From IMG/VR virus record IMGVR_UViG_3300046542_000629, positions 1-39,368 of that record: a DNA stretch of 39,368 bases, one strand, 5' to 3'. Origin of the DNA: a virus. The position numbers and the translations under genes are program-made. Below, one piece after another: positions 24,394 through 31,141 of the stretch. The notes under the pieces are model-generated. The model ran no database searches, was not told the DNA's origin, and was given only the letters and a program-made list of their open reading frames with translations. The stretch's first letter is position 1; each line of letters starts with the position of its first letter.

Positions 24394-24963
24394 TCAGCTC
24401 TGTGTCATGGCGTGTTCAAGATCGGCCGCGCTCATGCGCCCCGCGTCGTTAAAGACTCGGCGAAACGTACCCGTCAGGTGTTTTTCGATTTGCCACGGAT
24501 CGCTCATGGACGCGAGCTCCGGGGCTAACTGCGGAGACAATCCGAGCATTAGGTCCCGCAGCATGCGCCCGGCAGTGAAGGCTGCTTTGGCCACGGCATC
24601 GCGTTGGACCAGGTTGCCTTGGACCTTGTGAAATTCCGCCTCTGCCAACTGAGCGAGAAAGTACTCGCGGTGGGCACGTGCCCTCTGGAAGTCCGGCGCC
24701 TTCCCGGTCGGCAGCACCGCAGGTGTTTCGGCGACTATGGCCAGCTCGGTATGCACATTACGCTCAATCCGATCCTGCTCATGCCGGGCGGTGACGGCTG
24801 CTTTGCTGGGATCGGTGGATGACGCGAGTAGCAGCTCTGTTGCCTCAAGCTCAATCTTGCCGCAGTCGGTCAGCACCAGCCGGTCCTGCTTGGCGAGTTT
24901 GGAAACGTAAGACTTCGCCCAGCCACGCCGCGCCGCAAACTCCGTTTTGCTGATAACGGTCAT
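24394..24963 (-). CDS. Terminase small subunit (Nu1-like)
   Basis: 189 aa. N-terminal helix-turn-helix (KTEFAARRGWAKSYVSKLAKQDRLVLT) is the DNA-binding domain that recognises the cos region in lambda Nu1; the C-terminal region (FQRARAHREYFLAQLAEAEFHKVQGNLVQRD) is the conserved oligomerisation part. ATG at 24963 has AGGA about nine bases upstream. Upstream DNA carries TTCAC repeats that are candidate binding sites. Confidence 0.85.
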   Translation of the reverse strand: MTVISKTEFAARRGWAKSYVSKLAKQDRLVLTDCGKIELEATELLLASSTDPSKAAVTARHEQDRIERNVHTELAIVAETPAVLPTGKAPDFQRARAHREYFLAQLAEAEFHKVQGNLVQRDAVAKAAFTAGRMLRDLMLGLSPQLAPELASMSDPWQIEKHLTGTFRRVFNDAGRMSAADLEHAMTQS

Positions 24964-25104
24964 GATGAAATGTCCTGTTCACCTAATAAATCCGGGGTGT
25001 TCACCAATTCACTCAGTTCACTAAGCTGGTGAACCACCCGCTAACAAAATCCCGCGGGTTTCCTGCCCCGTATCCCTAGGCTTACCCCAGGGTCCCCGGC
25101 TCAT
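24964..25104. other. Candidate cos region with repeated TTCAC sites
   Basis: 141 bases between the holin and small terminase genes, where lambda-type phages carry cos. Near-direct copies of G/A-TTCAC-C/T lie at 24977-24983, 24999-25005, 25006-25012 and 25016-25022, with an inverted copy GGTGAAC at 25028-25034. A GC-rich partly symmetric segment follows (25035-25095). The repeats could be binding sites for the small terminase (cosB-like); the cut site cannot be fixed from sequence alone. Confidence 0.4.
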
Positions 25105-25449
25105 TCAGGGCTGCCCGCCGCTGGTAGTCGAGGATTGGCTGATACCCAGTCGCTTTGCGGCCCAGCGTTCGTACAACCCGATGGCGACGTCGGCACCTGC
25201 CATTGCGGTTAGACAGCCCACCGCGCTCGCCGCCACTACTGACACGCCTGCGGCATACAGCAACATCGTGCTGGATACGCCACATCCGACACACGCCCCT
25301 GAACGCAACGCCAGCCTCCTGATCAGCGACCATCCGCTTATTCCAGCCTTATCCGCCCTCCACATCTCCCCGGAAATACCGCCTACCAGAGAAAGGAAGA
25401 TAACCATCCAGAGTGGCATCTCTGCCAAGGCTTCATGTTCGCTAGGCAT
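25105..25449 (-). CDS. Phage holin
   Basis: 114 aa. It has hydrophobic segments about residues 12-26 (MPLWMVIFLSLVGGISG), 48-63 and 66-86 (YAAGVSVVAASAVGCLTAMAG), with a polar C-terminus (RWAAKRLGISQSSTTSGGQP). The pattern matches LydA-type phage holins in Pseudomonas. Holins make the membrane lesions that release endolysin. In-frame Met codons at residues 1, 11 and 15 leave room for a dual start. It is the first late gene, about 20 kb from the endolysin. Confidence 0.75.
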   Translation of the reverse strand: MPSEHEALAEMPLWMVIFLSLVGGISGEMWRADKAGISGWSLIRRLALRSGACVGCGVSSTMLLYAAGVSVVAASAVGCLTAMAGADVAIGLYERWAAKRLGISQSSTTSGGQP

Positions 25450-25572
25450 GTCTTCACGATCCTCGATATATGTATTAACTAGAGTTCAAAAAAGAGACTG
25501 AATATTGGTTTGTTGTCTTGTGTAGAGGCCTCTAGGCTGGTGGTCTCATCCCCATTTCAACTGTGGTGCAAC

Positions 25573-25857
25573 ATGACAACACCAGAAATCATTAGCCTCA
25601 CCCTCACAAGCGTGATTGGTTACTACACGATCCCAAGCGACCGCCTGACAGACCTAAAGGTTTTAGTAATGTGGTGCTGCCTGATAGCACTCGTTGGCAC
25701 CCATACCTTCAGCCTGTACCTCCTATTCACGAATGCCCAGCCATACACATTGATGTCCGTTCTCACGCTCAACATCGCAATGATTGGAATGCTGGTGCTG
25801 CTGGGGACGGCGTATTTTTTCAAAAAGTATCTTCGCGCTCATTTTGAGGCCAGATAG
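25573..25857 (+). CDS. Small membrane protein, divergent from the holin
   Basis: 94 aa with two clear hydrophobic spans (about 28-52, LKVLVMWCCLIALVGTHTFSL, and 61-84) and a weaker one at the N-terminus; it ends in a basic tail (KKYLRAHFEAR). Function unknown. ATG at 25573, weak ribosome site. It is transcribed against the phage late and early operons and is followed at once by the terminator at 25866, so it looks like a self-contained unit such as a moron. An upstream in-frame extension to 25510 adds no hydrophobic segment. Confidence 0.5.
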   Translation: MTTPEIISLTLTSVIGYYTIPSDRLTDLKVLVMWCCLIALVGTHTFSLYLLFTNAQPYTLMSVLTLNIAMIGMLVLLGTAYFFKKYLRAHFEAR

Positions 25858-25865
25858 TCATGGCA

Positions 25866-25898
25866 ATAAAAAACCCGGCGCAATGGCCGGGTTTTTTA
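25866..25898. terminator. Bidirectional intrinsic terminator (tR'-like position)
   Basis: 8-bp stem AACCCGGC (25872-25879) / GCCGGGTT (25886-25893), 6-base loop, with runs of six A before and six T after. It works on both strands: for the small (+) gene and for leftward transcription coming from the Q-like gene. Its place between a Q-like gene and the first late gene copies lambda tR'. Confidence 0.85.
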
Positions 25899-26360
25899 TG
25901 TGGTGCTGACCGCTCTCTGTGGTCGCACCTATCGAAGATGACTACTTTTTACAGGTGGAATTTCCTGGCAGCAAGCCGGTTTTAATGCCACCGACGAATA
26001 TGTAGTCAACACAGCATGAACGCCATACGAATACCGACGAACACATTCATTCGGCATTCGCTTTTTGAACGACGTCCCACCCCGTCCCACCTACCCCTAA
26101 AGAGGTGGGACGTCTGAGCCCTCCGAAAACAGGGCTTCGTCCCACTGTCCTACTTTAATAATCAACTTCTCGCGTAAAGAGATATTAAAAACACGCTGGC
26201 GCGCGAAACGCGCGTAATGCTCCGCGCTGCGCTACACACGCGCATGTAGTGTTTAGTGGTGGGACGGTGGGACGCAGCAACAAAAACGGGGGCCTACCCC
26301 GTCCCGCTATGCATAGCCATAGTGGGACGAGGTAGGACGACACACAGGGAGCAACCATCA
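25899..26360. other. Non-coding regulatory region between Q-like gene and late operon, with GTGGGAC repeats
   Basis: 462 bases without a convincing gene. The segment 26074-26338 holds GTGGGAC or its complement at 26074, 26084, 26105, 26139, 26259, 26267 and 26322, plus one-base variants at 26147, 26301 and 26332. Two inverted pairs stand out: a perfect 10-bp pair (26083-26092 with 26103-26112) and a 19-bp pair with two mismatches (26293-26311 with 26318-26336). GCGCGCGAAACGCGCG lies between. Candidates are a replication origin, partition site or late-control element. The left part holds a possible promoter. Confidence 0.6.
25982..26010 (-). promoter_or_regulatory. Candidate late promoter (pR'-like)
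   Basis: On the minus strand TTGACT (26005-26010) is followed after 17 bases by ATTAAA (25982-25987). The -35 match is good, the -10 poor. Its position, downstream of the Q-like gene and about 90 bases before the terminator at 25866, is where a Q-dependent late promoter is expected. Confidence 0.3.
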
Positions 26361-26720
26361 TTAAGCTGCTTTGCCCCACAGCATGGCTTGGACGCACTCA
26401 TGCGCTTCGTGCAGCCGGTCATAGTACGTTTTACGGCTGCACCCGCAGTGTGTGATCTTCTGCGAAAGAAGGCTTTCACCGTTGCAATAGTGCTCACGCA
26501 CCACCAAAGCCAGCTCGGGAGCCAAGTGCTTGTTCACAATAAGCTCGATGTCGGCAGACTCATCTAACAACACCCTGCTTCCCCGCGTGCCACGGATGAG
26601 CTCTCCTTTGCACTCAATAAGCATGGCAATCATATTGCTTGCCGCCCCGCTGCTCGCCCGCAACGGCGAATGCAAATCCTCAGCCCATAACCTCAACATC
26701 TCGTCCATTCGCTTAATCAT
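26361..26720 (-). CDS. Q-like late antiterminator
   Basis: 119 aa. RMDEMLRLWAEDLHSPL at the start and LVVREHYCNGESLLSQKITHCGCSRKTYYDRLHEAHECVQAML at the end, with a helix-turn-helix reading CGCSRKTYYDRL, resemble the short antitermination Q family (about 120 aa) of P22/phi82-type phages. Such proteins load on RNA polymerase at the late promoter. It is the last gene of the early operon, overlaps the primase stop by 8 bases, and borders the late operon. ATG at 26720 with GAGGAG 10 bases upstream; the longer upstream frame is primase shadow. Confidence 0.7.
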   Translation of the reverse strand: MIKRMDEMLRLWAEDLHSPLRASSGAASNMIAMLIECKGELIRGTRGSRVLLDESADIELIVNKHLAPELALVVREHYCNGESLLSQKITHCGCSRKTYYDRLHEAHECVQAMLWGKAA

Positions 26721-28932
26721 CGAAGCAAGGCTCCTCAATTCTCTCGAGAACCAATGCTGATGCCCTGCCCCAACTCGCTGGTTTTCTGTAAACCCATTGC
26801 CGTTGCCCACTTTTCGAAAGCGTAGACATCCGTTCTCGTTTCCACCCCATGCGATGCATGATCGCGCCGACGCGCATCTGTTCAGGTTTCCCCCAATGAC
26901 CTGCGTCCAGCTTCAGCGCATTGCCCAATAACTCTCCACCACTGGTGGTTTCGCCTATCTGCGACTCTTCCAGCCAGGTCAAAATAAGACCTTCCCACTC
27001 GTCTACTACAAAACGGTCGTCCTGCGCCTCGCCAAACAATGCGGACTCATCGCGGCTCACCCACCAGGCTTCACCAGCCTCGTAGCAAAAAACTGCCTCA
27101 GCCCAGAGCTGATCCCGGATCTCGCGGAGTGCTTCCAACTCAACCTTCGTACATGCAACCGGCCAATAGCGGCGGTTTCCAGTGGCGTCTTTGAGGTACT
27201 CCTCCTGGTTTGTTGTACCCACGAAAACACACTGGCGAGGCACATCGTTTGTTCTTCGGCCGTAGCTTTCGCGGTACGTATCGGTGGAAGCCGAGAAGAA
27301 CTGCTTGGCCTTCGTGCTTTCAGCTTTATTGAAGCTATCTAACTCCCCCAACTCAACAATCCACTTGCCGCGTATGGCCTGAAAACCATCCTTGTCCCCC
27401 AAAGCAAATGGCGTATCCATGAACCACTCACCGCCCAGGATGCTCATTGCCGTCGATTTACCAGCACCCTGTGCGCCCTCGAGGATCAACACTGAGTCGG
27501 CCTTGCAACCTGGCCTCATGACACGCGCGACAGCAGAGATCAACCAGCGCTTCCCGACCTTCTTCACGTACTCGCTTGGCACCACACCCATGACATCAGT
27601 TAGCCAACGCTCAAGTCGTGGCACACGATCCCATTCAAGCTTTGTCAGGTATTCGCGCACAGGATGAAACGCATGGTCATGGGCAACCACACTCACTGCC
27701 TCGATGACACTGGTTGCCTTGACTCGCAGGTTATAAACCTGGGCAAGCCACTTCATCACACGCATGTCATCAATATCGGCCCAATCCCCTGTGCCTCCGC
27801 CATACGGAGCGGCCCGCAACTTGACGATTTTCGAGCTGAAAGCGCTATAGCTGATGACCCCAGCCCAGCGCTCATCGTTGCCGAGAATCAATTCCACGTT
27901 CTGCATATGCGGGATCAAGGCACCGCTTTCGGAACGCGCTAATTGGTCCTTCCAGCCACCAGCTGCAGGTGGTTGAACAACAGCGAGCACCTGACGGCGT
28001 ACAGCCTCCAATCCCTCCGCACAGTGCAGGTCATTGAAGTCAGTCCACTTATCTTGCCGCTCGCCGGAGAAGACCGGACCAACAACTTGCCCCCCGACTA
28101 CAAGCGCCGCGTTACTCCCCTTCTCCTCACCAGGATTCCAAGGCTCGTCATTTGGGCGTTTTGTTTTCCAGTCGTCATCTCGGCAGATGATGATCGGGCG
28201 ACCCGGGAAGCGCTCCCGCATCACCTTGGCCACGCACAACAGATTACCGGCATCAAACGCTATGGCCACCCCGAACGAGGTCGCCATGTGCAAACTGGCA
28301 CCTGTCGCGTAACCCTCGCAAATCAGCAGAGGCATGCCTGGCTCTGGCTCTGGCCCTATTAAATGGAAAGCACCTTCTTTGGACATCCCGTATGGCCAGT
28401 AGGACTTATCCCGCCCGGTAGCTTCCTGTTTGCTGGGGTAGACAACCTGCAAGCCAACAATCTGGTCTCGGGCATTGCTCATGGGGACCAGAAACGCGCC
28501 TGACCGGGGTGCATAACGCACCCGAAACCCAGCAATCTGCTTCCGATCCAGATACGAGCTCTTACCCTTCTCCGGCATACGCTTGAACAGAACGCTCGCG
28601 CGATCCGCCGCCCGCCGTGCAGCATTGGCAGATACCTCGGCAGCCTTACGCTTTGCCTCCTCCTGCCGAGCGCGCATAACCTCACGCTCCTCAGCACTCA
28701 TCCGCCCAGCCTTAACCTTTACCTTCTTGGTCTCGCCTGATCGCCAATCACCGAAGCTGCCGAAGATAAGCGTTTCGCCTTTTTCGGTGCGGTATTCATG
28801 TACCACATACCAACCGTTTTTCTCCTTACCCCTGTCTTGGGAAGTCTTACAGCGGGTCAGCTTGCCGAAGATTAATGGCTGCTTGGGCTCAAGCCCATAA
28901 TCCGCGAACTGATTCAGCACATCATCCAGCAT
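26713..28932 (-). CDS. Toprim-VirE primase/helicase replication protein
   Basis: 739 aa. A Toprim core (LLICEGYATG at about 202-211; acidic RDDD at about 251-254) gives primer synthesis or DNA handling; a Lys/Arg/Ala-rich helical linker lies at 75-115. The C-terminal half is a VirE/D5-type ATPase with Walker A GAQGAGKS at 486-493, and FVGTTNQEEYLKDATGNRRYWPV. Such fused primase-helicases replicate phage DNA from an origin. Its start overlaps the TraR-like gene by 11 bases and its stop overlaps the Q-like gene. A Zn-finger at the N-terminus is not obvious. Confidence 0.88.
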   Translation of the reverse strand: MLDDVLNQFADYGLEPKQPLIFGKLTRCKTSQDRGKEKNGWYVVHEYRTEKGETLIFGSFGDWRSGETKKVKVKAGRMSAEEREVMRARQEEAKRKAAEVSANAARRAADRASVLFKRMPEKGKSSYLDRKQIAGFRVRYAPRSGAFLVPMSNARDQIVGLQVVYPSKQEATGRDKSYWPYGMSKEGAFHLIGPEPEPGMPLLICEGYATGASLHMATSFGVAIAFDAGNLLCVAKVMRERFPGRPIIICRDDDWKTKRPNDEPWNPGEEKGSNAALVVGGQVVGPVFSGERQDKWTDFNDLHCAEGLEAVRRQVLAVVQPPAAGGWKDQLARSESGALIPHMQNVELILGNDERWAGVISYSAFSSKIVKLRAAPYGGGTGDWADIDDMRVMKWLAQVYNLRVKATSVIEAVSVVAHDHAFHPVREYLTKLEWDRVPRLERWLTDVMGVVPSEYVKKVGKRWLISAVARVMRPGCKADSVLILEGAQGAGKSTAMSILGGEWFMDTPFALGDKDGFQAIRGKWIVELGELDSFNKAESTKAKQFFSASTDTYRESYGRRTNDVPRQCVFVGTTNQEEYLKDATGNRRYWPVACTKVELEALREIRDQLWAEAVFCYEAGEAWWVSRDESALFGEAQDDRFVVDEWEGLILTWLEESQIGETTSGGELLGNALKLDAGHWGKPEQMRVGAIMHRMGWKRERMSTLSKSGQRQWVYRKPASWGRASALVLERIEEPCFDD

Positions 28933-29170
28933 GAGCTAATTCCTCCAGCTCAAGAGTTGTTTGGCACTGGGCGCAGCGCTGGCAACCCAGGACAGCAAAG
29001 CGGCGCTGCCACGGGATCAGGCGCTCACAGTCGACGCAGAACATCGTTGCCGCGACAGCCTCGGTCGGACGTCGTGCCGCAAGGCCCCACTCCATGTACT
29101 TGAGGGTAAGGTCATTTGCAAAATCAGCGGGATCAGCCACGGTCAGCACCCCGCGTTGTCTGATTGACAT
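28922..29170 (-). CDS. TraR/DksA-type C4 zinc-finger protein
   Basis: 82 aa. DFANDLTLKYMEWGLAARR, then CVDCERLIPWQRRF and CQRCAQCQTTLEL: the paired Cys motifs and the IPxxRR spacing are those of TraR/DksA proteins, which bind the RNA polymerase secondary channel and alter initiation. Phage versions modulate host or phage promoters. ATG at 29170 lies in the tail of the CII-like gene (38-base overlap). The mRNA start region has no good ribosome site, so translational coupling is likely. The longer upstream frame is rejected. Confidence 0.75.
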   Translation of the reverse strand: MSIRQRGVLTVADPADFANDLTLKYMEWGLAARRPTEAVAATMFCVDCERLIPWQRRFAVLGCQRCAQCQTTLELEELAHAG

Positions 29171-29651
29171 AGGAGGCGCGATTGAACATCCCCAACAGCC
29201 CTTGAATACCGCGAAAAACCTGGAAGCGGATCTCAGCCAGCTCGTCATCAGTAACGACCCCATCCCCAATGCTCTTTGCCCACGTATCCGCCAGTTCAGC
29301 AACCTGCCGGAAATAAGCCGCGATGCCAGTAGTAAGCGTTTCAGGCATGTCGTGGGTGTACGCCTCGGCCAGCTCCTGCCAGGTCGTGTCCCCGACCAAG
29401 GCATGCACTGCATCAAGGATGCGTCGATCCTTGGTCAACTCCAGAATTTCGCCAAACTCCTGAATGTTCACCGTGTGGCTGGGATGAGTGGGCGACAGCT
29501 TGTGCTGCAGCGTGGTGGCGTTCCTGCCGGTGGTGGCGGCAATGGCAGCGGCACCGCCGGGATAGTCCCGTGCGGCGTGATACAGCGCGAGATCGAGCGG
29601 CAGGATTTCCCGCTTGGCTCGATCAACGCAACTCAGAGCGATACGGCTCAT
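29133..29651 (-). CDS. CII-family phage regulatory protein
   Basis: 172 aa. LDLALYHAARDYPGGAAAIAATTGRNATTLQHKLSPTHPSH then VNIQEFGEILELTKDRRILDAVHALVG is the Phage_CII (PF06892-type) pattern: a helix-turn-helix (AAIAATTGRNATTLQHKL) that probably activates a lysogeny promoter. AAGGA eight bases before ATG 29651. It follows Cro after a 331-base non-coding region in the early operon, as cII follows cro in lambda. Confidence 0.85.
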   Translation of the reverse strand: MSRIALSCVDRAKREILPLDLALYHAARDYPGGAAAIAATTGRNATTLQHKLSPTHPSHTVNIQEFGEILELTKDRRILDAVHALVGDTTWQELAEAYTHDMPETLTTGIAAYFRQVAELADTWAKSIGDGVVTDDELAEIRFQVFRGIQGLLGMFNRASYVNQTTRGADRG

Positions 29652-29839
29652 GGCATTAATCCTTTCATGTTGCCAGTGCCGCGCGGCATGCAGTGGTGAT
29701 ACATTTGCCGCGTGGCTTGTATGGGCCCAAACGCCGGTCAGACTCTCAAGGTCGAAACCGGCACCGTGCCGAGGCGAACAATCCGTTGCTCACCTCTGGC
29801 GCAACAGCTGCCTTATCTGTGGTGGAGACGGCAGCAACA

Positions 29840-29946
29840 CCAGGGCATCCGTGCCCTGGAAAGCGCAGTGAAGGTGGCGTTAGTGCATGTGGTGTGCGCG
29901 CTTACCTTCACTGCTACCCGACACCGCTGTGGTGGTGCGTGTCGGG
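29840..29946 (+). ncRNA. Candidate structured RNA: three consecutive stem-loops
   Basis: Stem 1: CCAGGGCA/TGCCCTGG with a 4-base loop (29840-29859). Stem 2: an 11-bp perfect pair, 29865-29875 with 29904-29914, around a 28-base loop. Stem 3: CCCGACAC/GTGTCGGG, 29917-29924 with 29939-29946. All would form on either strand. On the plus strand they run straight into a terminator at 29955, so a short antisense transcript like lambda OOP is possible. On the minus strand they would form a leader. No promoter was found with confidence. Confidence 0.4.
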
Positions 29947-29954
29947 AGGAACTG

Positions 29955-29978
29955 GGCGGCCTTTTGGTCGCCTTTTTT
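29955..29978 (+). terminator. Plus-strand intrinsic terminator facing the cro gene
   Basis: GGCGGCC (29955-29961), TTTT loop, GGTCGCC (29966-29972), then six T; one G-U pair in a 7-bp stem. It points towards cro (transcribed in the opposite direction), ending five bases short of the cro stop. No plus-strand gene lies upstream, so it implies a non-coding transcript or protects the immunity region from antisense readthrough. Confidence 0.7.
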
Positions 29979-29982
29979 CTCC

Positions 29983-30243
29983 TCAAGCTGCATCTTTTTG
30001 AGGAGCTGAAGCACCCAGCAACCAGCTAGCTTCAAAAGCGTTTCCCTTATCACAAGCGGCAACAGCTAGAAGCTTCGCGTAATGTGTCTCGCCCGAGTAA
30101 TCGGTGCGGGGAAGACAAGACGCGAGCCGCCATTTATTAAGAGCTTGGTAGCTCCGATTGCAAACCTTAGCCGCGGCACCGATGCCACCTACGGCCTCAA
30201 AAGCGTATGCAATTGCGCTCGGAAAATCAGCGGGGTCCAGCAT
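29983..30243 (-). CDS. cro: Cro-like repressor (YdaS-type)
   Basis: 86 aa. AIAYAFEAVGGIGAAAKVCNRSYQALNKWRLASCLPRTDYSGE is the YdaS/Cro-type helix-turn-helix: the recognition helix sits around SYQALNKWR. It faces cI divergently across the operator cluster and is the first gene of the leftward early operon. AGAGG five bases before ATG 30243. It would repress cI expression and promote lytic growth. Confidence 0.82.
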   Translation of the reverse strand: MLDPADFPSAIAYAFEAVGGIGAAAKVCNRSYQALNKWRLASCLPRTDYSGETHYAKLLAVAACDKGNAFEASWLLGASAPQKDAA

Positions 30244-30256
30244 GGAAACCTCTACT

Positions 30257-30275
30257 TATCAACTAGAGGTTGATA
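30257..30275. promoter_or_regulatory. CI/Cro operator O1
   Basis: Perfect inverted half-sites TATCAAC and GTTGATA around a 5-base centre. It overlaps the -10 of the cro promoter (30273-30278). Same half-sites and spacing as the operator at 32372. Confidence 0.8.
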
Positions 30276-30301
30276 TTAGACATCAACTGACTATTGTGCA
30301 A
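30273..30301 (-). promoter_or_regulatory. Early leftward promoter for cro (pR-like)
   Basis: Minus strand TTGCAC (30296-30301), 17 bases, TAATAT (30273-30278). It is covered by operators O1 and O2, as expected for a repressed early promoter. Confidence 0.6.
30281..30299. promoter_or_regulatory. CI/Cro operator O2 (imperfect)
   Basis: Left half CATCAAC (one mismatch to TATCAAC), right half ATTGTGC weak. Same 5-base spacing. It overlaps the cro -35. Confidence 0.5.
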
Positions 30302-30313
30302 GCATTGTGTCAC

Positions 30314-30332
30314 TCTCAACCAATGGTTGATA
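30314..30332. promoter_or_regulatory. CI/Cro operator O3, containing the cI start codon
   Basis: Half-sites TCTCAAC and GTTGATA with centre CAATG. The central ATG is the cI start codon, so binding here would block cI expression (autoregulation). It shares 17 consecutive bases with the operator at 32372. A possible cI promoter is TTGATA (30270-30275) with TATTGT (30292-30297). There is no ribosome site before the ATG. Confidence 0.7.
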
Positions 30333-31054
30333 AAAACGAATTACGCGCGGCCTTTGCCTCGCGCCTTCACGAATCGCTTAACGATGCCGGGATCCGCAGT
30401 CGGGGCCGGGGTGTGGACGTCCAAAAGCAGTTAAAGAGTGTTGGTGTGAGCAAAACTACTCAAGCCATCAGTAAATGGCTGAACGGCGAGGCCATAGCCG
30501 AAGCAGATAGCATGGTTGCTTTATCCGCTTGGTTGCATGTAAGAAGGGAATGGCTTGAGTATGGCGTGTTACCGAAAACTCATGAAGGCGCTTCTGGTGA
30601 ACACACGAGCAGCGCAGCTAATGCAATGACCGCCAAGCCAAGCATCAAGCGCTTCAGCGATGTACCACTAATCTCATGGGTGAAGGCAGCATCATCGCAT
30701 CCGGCGGCGCTAGAAGCCGAGTCGGCCGAGAACGGATCTTGGCTGCCATGCCCTGTTCCTATCAGCAAAAGCGGATACGCATTACTCGTTAGAGGCGATT
30801 CAATGACGAATCCAGGATCTGGTAGAAGCTACCCAGCTGGATGCATCATTTTTGTTGATCCAGAATTAGCAACCAAGCCTGGAGATAGGGTAGTTGCTCA
30901 GTTGCCACATACAAACGAGGTGACCTTTAAAGTGCTAGCTGAGGACGCCGGACGCCAATTCTTACGGCCTATCAACCCGCAATATCCGATAATAGAAATA
31001 TCGGAGGGAACACATATATGTGGAAAAGTAGTTGGCGCTTTTTTACCAGAGTAA
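30323..31054 (+). CDS. cI: CI-type repressor, XRE-like HTH plus S24 peptidase
   Basis: 243 aa. N-terminal helix-turn-helix (VQKQLKSVGVSKTTQAISKWLNG) followed by a Ser/Ala-rich linker, then a LexA-like S24 domain: RGDSM with catalytic Ser at 160, and TFK with Lys at 203, 43 residues later. It should hold the prophage silent and self-cleave upon RecA activation. The expected cleavage dipeptide after SWVK is Ala-Ala instead of the usual Ala-Gly. ATG at 30323 chosen because the earlier in-frame codons run through the operators and cro. No ribosome site is visible before it. Confidence 0.88.
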   Translation: MVDKNELRAAFASRLHESLNDAGIRSRGRGVDVQKQLKSVGVSKTTQAISKWLNGEAIAEADSMVALSAWLHVRREWLEYGVLPKTHEGASGEHTSSAANAMTAKPSIKRFSDVPLISWVKAASSHPAALEAESAENGSWLPCPVPISKSGYALLVRGDSMTNPGSGRSYPAGCIIFVDPELATKPGDRVVAQLPHTNEVTFKVLAEDAGRQFLRPINPQYPIIEISEGTHICGKVVGAFLPE

Positions 31055-31141
31055 TCATTTCCACTTATCGCTTTGTTGATCAGTAAACACATCATGAGCT
31101 GACTTATTGTTTGCAAGTAAATAATCACGATCAGCTAAATC

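Larger units (their letters stand above)
29652..29982. other. 331-base non-coding leader between cro and the CII-like gene
   Basis: No plausible gene on either strand. The right half has four stem-loops (29840-29859, 29865-29914, 29917-29946, 29955-29978), described separately. The left half has a TGCCGC/GCGGCA palindrome near 29676-29688 and no clear promoter. In lambda this interval holds nutR and tR1, so a control role on leftward transcription is possible, besides the antisense view. Confidence 0.5.

Noticed and set aside
29171-29416. N-terminal extension of the TraR-like frame
   Set aside because: It overlaps the conserved CII-like gene in another frame and has no zinc-finger-related sequence.
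30158-30322. Upstream extension of the CI reading frame
   Set aside because: It runs antisense through cro and through three operators; the true repressor starts at 30323.
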